Assembly: GCA_030613345.1 (NCBI GenBank)
Contig: JAUWMD010000031.1
Coordinates: forward strand, 1 to 14,641
DNA from: Candidatus Krumholzibacteriota bacterium
Lineage (GTDB): Bacteria > Krumholzibacteriota > Krumholzibacteriia > Krumholzibacteriales > Krumholzibacteriaceae
Length of the DNA: 14,641 nucleotides
Direction of reading: 5' to 3'
The stretch's first letter is position 1; each line of letters starts with the position of its first letter. The translations under genes and the position numbers were made by a program. Below, piece by piece: positions 1 to 7,140 of the stretch. Under the pieces are notes generated by a model. It had not been told where the DNA came from and searched no databases. It saw only the letters and a list, made by a program, of their open reading frames with translations.

Positions 1-1107
1 ACCACGCCTGAGGGCTGGGAAATCGCGTGCGGAGGCGATGACTTCACGATCAGATACGATGTGGTCATGACGATCGAGGACAGGTATTCCCCCGAAGTGA
101 GGGGGATGCTGAGCCATCTGGGACCGGGCAGGTCGAGGCTCATGGGGAGGGACCTCTTCGTCCAGCCGGCGCATCCGCTGGCGGGAGGGGTACTGGTCGA
201 TATCGACATCCACGAAGGCAGCAGGATCGGATCACCATGGGAAACGGTCGGCACGAGGATGATAGTGCCTGCGGTATCCGAACTCCCGATGACGCTCGTC
301 GCGGCGGGCGGCTACCGATTTCTCGAGATATCCGTATCGGGTGTCAGGCTTGTCCTGGCCATCGGGGGGAAGTGGAGCTTCGGGGACGATGAGCTGCTGG
401 AGACCATACGGTTCATCGTCTCGGAGGAGATCGCGATGTTCGGCTCGTCGCCAAGGGACAGGCACCTTGTGATCTGTGACCACAATCCGGTCAGGGGCGG
501 GAGGGGATTTGATTACTACGGGGTGCATTTCGGAGGGACTGTCCTTCTGTTCCTCGATCCCGCCATTGACAGGAGCGAACTGTACGGCGCGCCGATGTCG
601 ATAATCGCACACGAATTTTTCCACAACTGGAACGGGGAGGCCCTGCGGCCGGCCGATGATTCGTTCATGTGGTTCACCGAGGGGGCCACGGTATATTTCT
701 CCTACCGGGTGCTTCTGAAAGCGGGAATCATCAATGACCTGCAGTACGACGCGGCGGAGTCCGCGATAATCGGCAGGTGCAGGGAGAATGCGCTTTGCGG
801 CTCGGTCCATCTCTCTATGGCGGGTAACAGTGACCTTTCGAACCGGGAGATGGTCAACCTCCTTTACGACGGGGGCTTTCTCGCCGCACGCGCGATCGAC
901 GAGAGGATCTCCTCGCTTACGGGCGGAGGTTCCGGTGTGATAGACGTGATCTGGAGGCTTTACATGGAGGATCCGGACGGGAGGGAGATCGGAGTCGGCG
1001 ATCTGAATGCGGCCATTCTTGCCGAGACCGGCGCCGACCTGTCCGTCTTCATCGAGGAACTTCTCGCCAACCCTTTGCCCGTCTCGTCCGCCGACGTATC
1101 TTCTTGA
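1..1107 (+). CDS. M61/M1-like zinc metallopeptidase, 3' part (5' end outside window)
   Basis: The reading frame is open from the first base, so the gene starts upstream; the GTG at 61 is only an internal codon. About 368 codons are visible, ending at TGA 1105-1107. The decisive motif is HEFFHNWN (HExxH encoded at 610-624), followed after exactly 18 residues by the glutamate of WFTEG (GAG 679-681). HExxH-x18-E is the gluzincin zinc site, and HEFFHxWN is typical of M61 glycyl aminopeptidase-like proteins; M1 aminopeptidases share the spacing. The visible part holds the beta-rich region before the catalytic domain, the catalytic domain, and a helical tail (LYMEDPDGREIGVGDLNAAI) resembling the C-terminal helical region of the family. 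I see no C-terminal PDZ domain, which many M61 proteins carry. Substrate unknown. Localisation cannot be judged without the N-terminus. Family assignment is firm; M61 rather than M1 is likely. Confidence 0.85.
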   Translation, partial: TTPEGWEIACGGDDFTIRYDVVMTIEDRYSPEVRGMLSHLGPGRSRLMGRDLFVQPAHPLAGGVLVDIDIHEGSRIGSPWETVGTRMIVPAVSELPMTLVAAGGYRFLEISVSGVRLVLAIGGKWSFGDDELLETIRFIVSEEIAMFGSSPRDRHLVICDHNPVRGGRGFDYYGVHFGGTVLLFLDPAIDRSELYGAPMSIIAHEFFHNWNGEALRPADDSFMWFTEGATVYFSYRVLLKAGIINDLQYDAAESAIIGRCRENALCGSVHLSMAGNSDLSNREMVNLLYDGGFLAARAIDERISSLTGGGSGVIDVIWRLYMEDPDGREIGVGDLNAAILAETGADLSVFIEELLANPLPVSSADVSS

Positions 1108-1164
1108 TTTACATTGCCCGCTGTAATAAAGTCTCTCTCTATGAAATCATGCTTTGAAAGGCAG

Positions 1165-3156
1165 ATGATGAAGATCTACCGAACCGTTCTGACGATCCTT
1201 GTTCTTGCGGCCGCCGCCGGGTTCCCCGCAGCCCGGTCCGCTGGAGGGGTGGAGGTCGAAGAGACGGCGGGATGGCTTCAGTCCGGTGAAAAGGTATCGA
1301 TGGGCGGACTGACCCACAGGCAGGAGGAATCGCCGGCGGGGAGATTCGAGATCCTCGTGCCGGCCGGCGGCATAAAGGCGATCCTCGCCTCGGGCGATTC
1401 GGTATGGGTCGGCGCCGAGGGAGGCCTGTTCATATGGGTGCCCGGAGCCGACACCGTCCTGGTCGAAAGGGGTTGCCGTCTCACTTCCGTGACGAGTCTC
1501 GAGGCGGGCGAGGGCGGGGAGATCTGGGTGGGAGGAGAAGCCGGCCTGAGCATAAGGCACGACTGGGGCTGGGATCGTTATACGGTCCGGGAGCACCCTT
1601 TCTTCTCCCGCATAACCGATATAAGGCACGGTGAGGGGAAGATGTGGATATCCACCTGGGGACAGGGCTGCGGGCACATTATCGGAGACACGTTGACGAT
1701 CCTGACAAGGGCCGATTCTCTTATTGACGACAGGATCACGTGCGTTGTTGAACAGAACGACAATACGATCTGGATCGGGACTGAGAGCGGTGTCTGCATG
1801 GCGGACAGCTTCAGCTGGACCTCGATGAGATACGGAAGCCGGATCCCCATCGGCGGGGTCCGCGACATCATCCTCGCCGAGGAAGGGTATCTCTTCGTTT
1901 CCGTGGCCAGGCAGGGCGTGGTCAGGTACAGTCTCGGCAGGATCAAAAGGTACGGGCCGGGACAGGGGCTTCCAGACAGGGATATCTACCGGTTTGGCCT
2001 TGACGCCGAGGCGAAGGTCTGGGCGGCCGGCCGCTATGGCGTCAGCATCTGGGACGGGTCTGGCTGGACACCTCTGCGGCTTCCAGGAATCTCGCTCAGC
2101 TCACATGATTTTCTTTCGGTCGGCCACGATCTCGAGGGGAACGCCTATCTCGGTAGTTCCAGGGGGATCTTCGTCTCGATTGCGCGGGATTCCTACCGCG
2201 AGACAGCGCTTCCCGGAGACGGTCCCGAGAAGACGATCGGGCATATCGTCAGTTCAGGCAGGACGCTGCTTCTCGTGGGAAGAAAGGCCGTATACAGGTT
2301 CGATGGTGGATTCACGCCGATCGGGTTTCCCGGACAATGGTTCGAGGGGACGGTGACCGGGATCGTGCCGGAACAGGGCGGCAGGCTGTGGCTCTCGACG
2401 AGGGTTGGCATACTTCATCACACCGGAAATAGCTGGGAGGTGTTCGATCGCAGGCATGGACTGCCGACCGAGCACTTCACAGGTGCAGCAGCAGGCCGCG
2501 ACGGCGAGCTGTGGTTCGGTTCGTTCGACAGCGGGGTACTGCGGCTGACAGCGGGAGGATGGGTTCATTACAGGCGCAGGCACGGTCTTCCGGACGAGCG
2601 GATATCTTCCATAGCGACTGATAGATCTGGAACGGTATGGGTTTCCACGCTTTCCGGCATGATCGCAAGATTCTCGGGCGACGAGTGGGAGACGCTCGAT
2701 ATTCCAGGTGCCTACCCGGGATCCGGTTCGACGGGGATGCCGGCCGATTCGCTCTACCACGGGGACCCCGCCGTCAGGGTGCTTTCCTCTTTGGGGGGGG
2801 ACCGGAGCGGGTCGTTCGCTCCCGTCCTCGGGCTCGATGGTTCGGGAAGGTGCATGTTCTGTACGGAGGCCGGGATATTCTTCCAGTCTGAGGCTGGATG
2901 GAGGCTTATAGAAACCCCCCTGCACAGGTCCGGCCTGCGGCCGACCGCGCTGAAGGGGGCGGCGGACGGGAGCATATGGTTGGGGACGGGTGGGGGCGGG
3001 GCGTACGTGCTGTCCGGCGGCAGATGGCTTCATGTCGACAGCACGAGCGGCCTCGGGGATGATTACGTGCTTTCGATAGAGGAGGACCCTTCGGGTATGG
3101 TATGGATAGGAACAAGATACGGCGGATTAACCAGATACAGCGCCGGGCGTTATTGA
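1165..3156 (+). CDS. Secreted Reg_prop-type beta-propeller protein (about 14 blades)
   Basis: The product has a signal peptide (MMKIYRTVLTILVLAAAAG, then a likely cut near AARS/A) followed almost wholly by repeats of the two-component regulator propeller type. The recurring core is [VIL]W[VIL][GS]xxxGh followed by a hydrophobic strand, often GGW, and HGLPxxx linkers. By eye I count 14 cores, from VWVGAEGG (about 1400) to VWIGTRYGG (about 3105), which would make two seven-bladed propellers. Hybrid two-component sensors carry the same pair outside the membrane, but here the protein stops right after the last blade: no Y_Y_Y domain, membrane anchor or kinase. ATG 1165 or 1168 is preferred because it starts the signal peptide and has GAAAGG at 1156-1161; ATG 1141 and TTG 1114 are alternatives. 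The likely role is ligand or glycan binding at the surface; function is not known. An 8-G run lies at 2793-2800. Confidence 0.82.
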   Translation: MMKIYRTVLTILVLAAAAGFPAARSAGGVEVEETAGWLQSGEKVSMGGLTHRQEESPAGRFEILVPAGGIKAILASGDSVWVGAEGGLFIWVPGADTVLVERGCRLTSVTSLEAGEGGEIWVGGEAGLSIRHDWGWDRYTVREHPFFSRITDIRHGEGKMWISTWGQGCGHIIGDTLTILTRADSLIDDRITCVVEQNDNTIWIGTESGVCMADSFSWTSMRYGSRIPIGGVRDIILAEEGYLFVSVARQGVVRYSLGRIKRYGPGQGLPDRDIYRFGLDAEAKVWAAGRYGVSIWDGSGWTPLRLPGISLSSHDFLSVGHDLEGNAYLGSSRGIFVSIARDSYRETALPGDGPEKTIGHIVSSGRTLLLVGRKAVYRFDGGFTPIGFPGQWFEGTVTGIVPEQGGRLWLSTRVGILHHTGNSWEVFDRRHGLPTEHFTGAAAGRDGELWFGSFDSGVLRLTAGGWVHYRRRHGLPDERISSIATDRSGTVWVSTLSGMIARFSGDEWETLDIPGAYPGSGSTGMPADSLYHGDPAVRVLSSLGGDRSGSFAPVLGLDGSGRCMFCTEAGIFFQSEAGWRLIETPLHRSGLRPTALKGAADGSIWLGTGGGGAYVLSGGRWLHVDSTSGLGDDYVLSIEEDPSGMVWIGTRYGGLTRYSAGRY

Positions 3157-3205
3157 CATCGCCGGCAGGATATCGTATATTGATATTGAAAAAGGAGTCT
3201 TATAG

Positions 3206-3288
3206 AAAAAGCGTTACTGTTTTTCCGTATCTGTTTTCGATGAACGCGGCCTGACGTACGGAAAAGCGGGTGACGCGTTTTTGTTTTT
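3206..3288 (+). terminator. Large imperfect hairpin with T-rich tail: terminator or attenuator-like leader
   Basis: In the 209-base gap before the glycosyltransferases, AAAAAGCGTTAC (3206-3217) pairs with 3270-3282 (12 pairs, one bulged G). Inside it TTTTCCGTAT (3221-3230) pairs with GTACGGAAAA (3256-3265), 10 pairs including one G-U. The two helices are separated by a small internal loop (3218-3220 against 3266-3269), and the apical loop is 25 nt. The 3' arm runs into a T-rich tail at 3278-3288 (TTTTTGTTTTT), as in intrinsic terminators. It could end the propeller gene transcript or act as a leader structure. It is longer and more A/T-rich at its base than a textbook terminator. A second small hairpin, GGAGAAT 3292-3298 with ATTCTCC 3310-3316, follows. 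Confidence 0.5.
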
Positions 3289-3365
3289 CAGGGAGAATTG
3301 TATTTGAAGATTCTCCTCTATATGGTATCAATAATTGACTTTGTTCATACGGGGGAATAGCGGAA

Positions 3366-4607
3366 ATGGATACCGTCCTCAAACTCCTCATCTTCTCTAT
3401 TATAGGGCTCGTTGCCTATATCTACGCCGGATACCCCCTGATTCTGGTTCTCCTCGGCATCTTCGCGCCCCGCCGCGGCGGACATGGAGGGGAACAGCTG
3501 CCGACAATTGCGCTTATCGTCTCTGCCCATAACGAGGAGAGGATAATCCGGGAAAAGATCGAGAACTGCCTGAAGCTCGATTATCCCCGTGACAGGCTGA
3601 AGATCGTAGTGTCGAGCGACGGGTCTGTTGACGGGACGAACGGCATCGTCAGAGAATACGAAGGCCTGGGAGTTGTTCTCAAGGCTTTCGATCGCCGCGA
3701 GGGAAAGAGCGCGACGCTGAACAAGACGGTTCTGGGGATCGAGGAACAGATCCTCGTATTTTCCGACGCGAACGCCTTTTACAAGGAAGACGCGTTGCTT
3801 AGGCTCGTCAGGAATTTCGACGTCGAGGAGACAGGATGCGTCGTCGGGAAACTCGTATATCTCGACAACGAATCGTATGTCGGCAAGGGCGAGAGTCTCT
3901 ACTGGCGCTATGAGGGGCTGCTGAACAGGTTCGAAAGCAGGCTCGGTTCGGTCCTGGTAGCGACCGGGACGATCTTCGCGATCCGCAGGGAACTGTTCAG
4001 GCCGGTCATGAAGGACGTGGCAAACGATTTCCAGCTGCCCGCCGAGGTCGCCTCGCAGGGATACGGAATTGTATACGAGCCGGAAGCGATCGCGTACGAG
4101 CGTTCGACATATTTCTTCAGGGAGGAATTCAGCCGCAAGCGGCGGATCGTCGTCAGGGGACTGACCGGTTACAATCATCTGCAGCACGATTTCGGAGGCA
4201 CGTTCAGGTCTTTCCAGTTCATCTCGAGGAAGCTGCTGCGATGGGGCGTGGGTGCGACGCTCCCCGTCGTCTACGCTGCCAGTATATTCCTGCTCGATGA
4301 ACCGTTTTTCGCTGTTTTCTTTGTCCTCCAGAACATCTTCTACATCTTCGCAGCAATCGGCGCCCTGCTGAGAAGGGGCCGGGTCAGGACGAAGATATTT
4401 TTTGTGCCGTTCTACTTCGTGATGGTTAACGCCGCGGCCATGTCGGCAATATTTGCCTACCTGACAGGCGGGAGGCTTTCCTCGTGGGAGAAGGCGGAGA
4501 CGACGAGACACATCGAGGAACATTCCTTCGTCGAGCCAGCCCTGAGGGTCATAGAGGGAAGAAAGAAGATCACCGATCCGGTCAAGAAGTATGAACGGAT
4601 CACGTGA
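3366..4607 (+). CDS. Membrane glycosyltransferase, GT2 family
   Basis: This 413-residue inverting sugar transferase probably uses a nucleotide sugar at the inner membrane to build or extend a polysaccharide or lipid-linked glycan. It has an N-terminal membrane helix (about 5-33), then a GT-A domain: ALIVSAHNEE (49-58), nucleotide-site SDGSVDGT (84-91), FSDAN (132-136) in the DxD position, NDFQLP (220-225) at the ED-motif position with D221 as candidate catalytic base, and an RKRR-containing segment (257-260) where processive members carry QxxRW. Two or three membrane helices follow (about 297-335 and 344-367), with a charged cytosolic tail. This resembles the poly-GlcNAc/cellulose/hyaluronan synthase-like branch, but the QxxRW motif is not clear, so processivity is uncertain. 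ATG 3366 has a GGGGGA Shine-Dalgarno at 3351-3356. The end overlaps the next glycosyltransferase by 17 bases, so the two are co-transcribed. Confidence 0.88.
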   Translation: MDTVLKLLIFSIIGLVAYIYAGYPLILVLLGIFAPRRGGHGGEQLPTIALIVSAHNEERIIREKIENCLKLDYPRDRLKIVVSSDGSVDGTNGIVREYEGLGVVLKAFDRREGKSATLNKTVLGIEEQILVFSDANAFYKEDALLRLVRNFDVEETGCVVGKLVYLDNESYVGKGESLYWRYEGLLNRFESRLGSVLVATGTIFAIRRELFRPVMKDVANDFQLPAEVASQGYGIVYEPEAIAYERSTYFFREEFSRKRRIVVRGLTGYNHLQHDFGGTFRSFQFISRKLLRWGVGATLPVVYAASIFLLDEPFFAVFFVLQNIFYIFAAIGALLRRGRVRTKIFFVPFYFVMVNAAAMSAIFAYLTGGRLSSWEKAETTRHIEEHSFVEPALRVIEGRKKITDPVKKYERIT

Positions 4608-5784
4608 CGATTCCGGCATGATATCCCGTAATATCCTTTTATTCGTCTCATCGCTCGAAGTCGGCGGTGCACAGCTGCACGTACTCGATCTCTGCCGTTA
4701 TCTCGCCGGTCACGGAATGAATACGGCAGTCTGTTCACTCAAACATGGCGGTGTTCTCAAGGCCAGGTTCGAGGATCTCGGAATTTCGGTCCATGAACTT
4801 TTAATCGGGTCGATAACCGATCTCGCGAAGCCGTCGGTGAGGATGAGGATACGGGAGATCCTTGCAGCCGCCGATCCGGATATCCTTCATGCTCATCTGT
4901 ATCATGCCGAGATCGTCGCCGCTGTGGCAGCGGCGATCTCGGACTTGCCGCTCGTGGTGACCAGGCATAGCTCGGGCCTCGAGTTCAACGGTCTGCGCAG
5001 GATGATAGCGGCGATCGCGGGCCGGAGGACGCAGCGCGTGATTGCAGTGAGCGAAGAGGCCGCGAAGGAGGCGTTGAAGATCGGGGCGGGCAGGGGTTCG
5101 GTGGTCACGATACCGAACGGCGTCGACACGTCGAGGTTCAGGCCTATCGAATCCGATCTGCGGGAGAGCGAGAGAGATCGAATCATGAGGGATCAGTTCC
5201 CGGCCGACTGCGATCCGGGCTGTCTCCTGATCGGATCTGTAAGCGGCCTCAAACCGGTCAAGAATCTCTCCATGCTGGTAGAGGCATTCGCCGCCTTCGA
5301 ATCATCCCCGGCTGCCGGGAAAGAAGGAGCGAGGCTGATCATAGTCGGGGAAGGGCCCTTGAGAGAAGAGCTCGAGATACTCGCCGAAGGTCTCGGACTG
5401 GAGAGGAAGGTTTCGTTTCCCGGCCACAGAGACAGGACAGATGAGTATCTTCCCCTGCTCGACGTCTTCGTACTCCCATCGTGGTCGGAAGGCGTTCCCC
5501 TGGCCCTTCTCGAGGCGATGTCCTGCGGCCTGGCCTGTGTCGCAAGCAGAGTCGGCGGGATGCCGGGCCTGCTGGGGGACTGCGGGCTGTTCTTCGAGGC
5601 AGGCGACATTGAGGGCCTTGTCGAGATTCTGGGACGGCTTGCCGCTGACGTCTCCCTGCGCCAGGAGCTCGGGAGACGCACAAGGATCAGGGCGATGGAA
5701 CACTTCGACATCGAGATATGGGGAAGCCGAACGGTCGCGGTGTACGAAGGGCTGACAGGCCGGGGCGTACGGCGTTCATCTTGA
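4591..5784 (+). CDS. Glycosyltransferase, GT4 family (GT-B fold)
   Basis: This 397-residue retaining sugar transferase is of the GT4 type. The N-terminal Rossmann domain has the acceptor-side glycine motif LEVGGAQ (22-28), and DILHAHLYHAEI and VVTRHSSG follow as usual. The C-terminal donor-binding domain has VIAVSEEAAKE, IPNGVDTSRF, SGLKPVKNLSMLVEAF, LIIVGEGPL and the E-x7-E signature SEGVPLALLEAMSCG (E300 and E308), which contacts the nucleotide sugar. No membrane segment or signal peptide is visible, so it probably works at the cytosolic face beside the upstream GT2 enzyme. The start at ATG 4591 lies inside the GT2 gene; ATG 4618 is possible but has no ribosome binding site. Sugar and acceptor specificity cannot be read from the sequence. 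The pair likely serves exopolysaccharide, O-antigen-like or glycolipid assembly. Confidence 0.9.
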   Translation: MNGSRDDSGMISRNILLFVSSLEVGGAQLHVLDLCRYLAGHGMNTAVCSLKHGGVLKARFEDLGISVHELLIGSITDLAKPSVRMRIREILAAADPDILHAHLYHAEIVAAVAAAISDLPLVVTRHSSGLEFNGLRRMIAAIAGRRTQRVIAVSEEAAKEALKIGAGRGSVVTIPNGVDTSRFRPIESDLRESERDRIMRDQFPADCDPGCLLIGSVSGLKPVKNLSMLVEAFAAFESSPAAGKEGARLIIVGEGPLREELEILAEGLGLERKVSFPGHRDRTDEYLPLLDVFVLPSWSEGVPLALLEAMSCGLACVASRVGGMPGLLGDCGLFFEAGDIEGLVEILGRLAADVSLRQELGRRTRIRAMEHFDIEIWGSRTVAVYEGLTGRGVRRSS

Positions 5785-5790
5785 AGAAAC

Positions 5791-5828
5791 ATCCCGAGAA
5801 ATCTGAAACTTTTTCATCTCTCCGGGAT
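5791..5828. repeat. Imperfect inverted repeat after the GT4 gene
   Basis: ATCCCGAGA (5791-5799) pairs with the segment 5819-5828 through nine base pairs with one bulged C (5822); the loop is about 19 nt. It begins six bases after the GT4 stop codon. On the + strand no T-run follows (a GA-rich tract 5831-5847 does instead), so it is not a standard intrinsic terminator. It may protect the 3' end of the transcript. Confidence 0.3.
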
Positions 5829-5871
5829 ATGAGAGAGAGAAGAGAGTCACGGCGCTTTCCATTATGCCCCT

Positions 5872-5912
5872 GAGGAGGTGACGGCCGCAGGAAAATGCGG
5901 CCGACGGAGATG
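5872..5912 (+). promoter_or_regulatory. Hairpin over the first possible start codon of the PDZ gene, with distant Shine-Dalgarno
   Basis: A strong Shine-Dalgarno (GAGGAGGTGA, 5872-5881) lies too far upstream of either candidate ATG (5895 or 5910). Between them, CGGCCGCA (5882-5889) and TGCGGCCG (5896-5903) form a perfect 8-bp stem with a GGAAAA loop. The ATG at 5895 lies at the loop-stem junction. If the hairpin folds, the first ATG is buried and the Shine-Dalgarno lies effectively about 9 nt from ATG 5910. That start encodes MRKLIILSLAVF, a textbook signal peptide N-terminus. The base pairing is seen directly; the bridging role is inferred. Confidence 0.5.
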
Positions 5913-6989
5913 AGGAAACTGATAATACTATCACTGGCTGTTTTCATCGCCGTCTCCCTCTCCATGACCGTGTTCGCGTTCGCGGAGAAGAAGACGATTG
6001 TGATCGGAGAAAAGAGGGTCAAGAAGATCGAGGAAAAGGGAGCCTTCCTTGGTATCTACATGGAAGATCTCGGCAAGGAAATGATCAAGAAGCTCGATTA
6101 CCCCAAATCGAGCGGTGTCCTCATAACCGGGATCGTTGACGACAGCCCGGCCGAGGAGGCAGGGCTCGAGAAGAATGATGTGATCTACTCGATCGCGGGC
6201 GACAGGGTGAAGGATTCGAAGGAGCTCGGCAGGCTGATCGGATCGAAGGAGCCCGGGGACAAGGTCAAGGTCGTCGTATATCGAGACGGCAGGAAGAAGA
6301 CGTTCAATTTTGCCCTCGGCGAGAAGAAGACCGCCTACGTTACCATCGATATAGACGATTATGACGATATTGCCCAGAGGGCCTGCATCAAGACTCTCGG
6401 CATGGGCGCTCCCGTCTGGATGCATTCCCGCAGCGACCGGGTCTCCGTTTTCGGCGGACGCGGCAGGATGGGTGTTCAGCTGCACGAGCTCGACGCCGAC
6501 CTGGCGCCTTATTTCAAGGTCGATGAGGGTGAAGGGATGCTCGTGCTGGGTGTCGTAGAGGATTCGCCCGCCGCGAAGGCCGGCATCAAGGCCGGTGACG
6601 TTATCGTGAAGGTCGGCGACGAGGATATCGAGGATATCGACGATATCTACGAGGCGCTCGACGATGTTAATGTCGAAGTCGAGGAGGATGGCGACGAGGC
6701 CAGGGTCGACGCTACCATAGACATGAATGTAGCCGTCACAGTCATCCGGAAGGGTAAGACGAAGGTATTCGAGGTAGAGCTCGAGGACGACTTCGCCATG
6801 CACAAGATCATGATAAAGGGTCCCCATATCGACGAAATGAAGCGCATCGAGATGATGTACGAACCTCAGACCAAGGCGTACAGGCTTCACGGGATGGAGC
6901 AGGAGAAACTGGAGGCAAAACTGGAGACTCTCGAAAAGGAGATGAAAAAGCTCCAGAAAAAACTCGAGGAAATCGACAAAAACGATTGA
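5910..6989 (+). CDS. Periplasmic protein with two PDZ domains and C-terminal coiled coil
   Basis: Counted from ATG 5910 the product is 359 residues (ATG 5895 would add MRPTE). It has a signal peptide (MRKLIILSLAVFIAVSLSM, likely cut after AFA), PDZ1 at about 45-138 (FLGIYMEDL, then SPAEEAGLEKNDVIYSI), PDZ2 at about 185-292 (RMGVQL, then SPAAKAGIKAGDVIVKV), and a lysine/glutamate heptad-rich coiled coil at about 330-357. These PDZ domains resemble those of HtrA/DegP proteases, but no trypsin-like domain or His-Asp-Ser triad is present. It is therefore a PDZ scaffold or chaperone-like factor, not a protease by itself. PDZ2 contains an unusual acidic insertion (EDIEDIDDIYEALDD and on) with a period-9 DNA repeat. 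The coiled coil suggests oligomerisation. It may bind envelope protein C-termini; the partner is unknown. A hairpin resembling a terminator follows. Confidence 0.82.
   Translation: MRKLIILSLAVFIAVSLSMTVFAFAEKKTIVIGEKRVKKIEEKGAFLGIYMEDLGKEMIKKLDYPKSSGVLITGIVDDSPAEEAGLEKNDVIYSIAGDRVKDSKELGRLIGSKEPGDKVKVVVYRDGRKKTFNFALGEKKTAYVTIDIDDYDDIAQRACIKTLGMGAPVWMHSRSDRVSVFGGRGRMGVQLHELDADLAPYFKVDEGEGMLVLGVVEDSPAAKAGIKAGDVIVKVGDEDIEDIDDIYEALDDVNVEVEEDGDEARVDATIDMNVAVTVIRKGKTKVFEVELEDDFAMHKIMIKGPHIDEMKRIEMMYEPQTKAYRLHGMEQEKLEAKLETLEKEMKKLQKKLEEIDKND
6624..6647. repeat. Period-9 direct repeat with three GATATC palindromes
   Basis: GATATC occurs at 6624-6629, 6633-6638 and 6642-6647, exactly nine bases apart, inside the PDZ gene. 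It encodes a run of Asp-Ile steps separated by an acidic residue (DIEDIDDI). This looks like a short tandem duplication of nine bases that added acidic tripeptides to a loop of PDZ2. Confidence 0.7.
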
Positions 6990-7013
6990 GAACCGGCAAC
7001 ATACCAGCGTATC

Positions 7014-7052
7014 GGGGAGCCGGCCGCCTTCGTGGAGGCCGGCTCTTCTGTT
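7014..7052 (+). terminator. Probable intrinsic terminator after the PDZ gene
   Basis: GAGCCGGCC (7017-7025) and GGCCGGCTC (7037-7045) form a perfect 9-bp GC-rich stem. It extends outward by G-U, G-U and G-C pairs (7014-7016 with 7046-7048) and inward by two further C-G pairs after a G·A mismatch; the loop is TTCGT. A moderately T-rich tail (TTCTGTTC) follows. It lies 25 bases after the stop codon and directly before the next promoter, so it fits as the boundary between the two halves of the window. The tail is weaker than in ideal terminators. Confidence 0.65.
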
Positions 7053-7065
7053 CCCAAGCGGGATG

Positions 7066-7094
7066 TTGACAGGAGGGGTAAAGTAGTCTATTTT
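7066..7094 (+). promoter_or_regulatory. Sigma-70-type promoter of the YIP1-fusA2-yebC-ruvCAB-queA-tgt unit
   Basis: A perfect -35 box TTGACA (7066-7071) is followed by a 17-base spacer and TATTTT (7089-7094, four of six matches to TATAAT) as the -10 box. Transcription would start near 7101, leaving a leader of about 70 bases before the ATG at 7172. The position just after a terminator-like hairpin and before a run of closely packed genes supports it. This is the best promoter I could see in the window. Confidence 0.6.
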
Positions 7095-7116
7095 TATTCT
7101 TGTTCCTTTTCTGGCG

Positions 7117-7140
7117 CGACGCCCGTACGGGTGAGCGTCG
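7117..7140. repeat. Nested dyad in the leader of the YIP1 gene
   Basis: CGACGC (7117-7122) pairs with GCGTCG (7135-7140), and within it CCCGTACGGG (7122-7131) is a perfect 10-base palindrome sharing one base with the outer arm. In RNA it would make a hairpin shortly after the predicted transcript start; in DNA the palindrome could be an operator. ACGGGTGA (7128-7135) recurs as ACGGGTAA (7151-7158), 23 bases later. Function is unknown. Confidence 0.4.

Noticed and set aside
1104..1134. TGTAAT (1122-1127) as a -10 box before the propeller gene
   Set aside because: The hexamer is close to consensus, but no -35 box lies at 15-19 bases and the gap is only 57 bases. Read-through from upstream is as likely.
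1114..1164. TTG 1114 or ATG 1141 as start of the propeller gene
   Set aside because: Neither has a good ribosome binding site, and both put a polar stretch before the signal peptide. ATG 1165/1168 follows GAAAGG and starts the signal peptide.
3180..3206. TTGATA / TATAGA as a promoter in the gap before the GT2 gene
   Set aside because: The spacer is only 15 bases, and the -10 box overlaps the base of the large hairpin. Too weak to list.
3335..3363. TTGACT as a -35 box just before the GT2 gene
   Set aside because: The -10 position at normal spacing reads TAGCGG, and it lies only a few bases before the start codon.
3345..4619. 424-codon open frame on the - strand across the GT2 gene
   Set aside because: It mirrors the GT2 gene, has no recognisable domain and a charge-biased composition. 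Codon bias of GC-rich genes keeps the opposite frame open.
5831..5847. GA-rich tract as a microsatellite or regulatory repeat
   Set aside because: It is short and irregular (GAGAGAGAGAAGAGAG) and sits in a small intergenic gap. Nothing ties it to a function.
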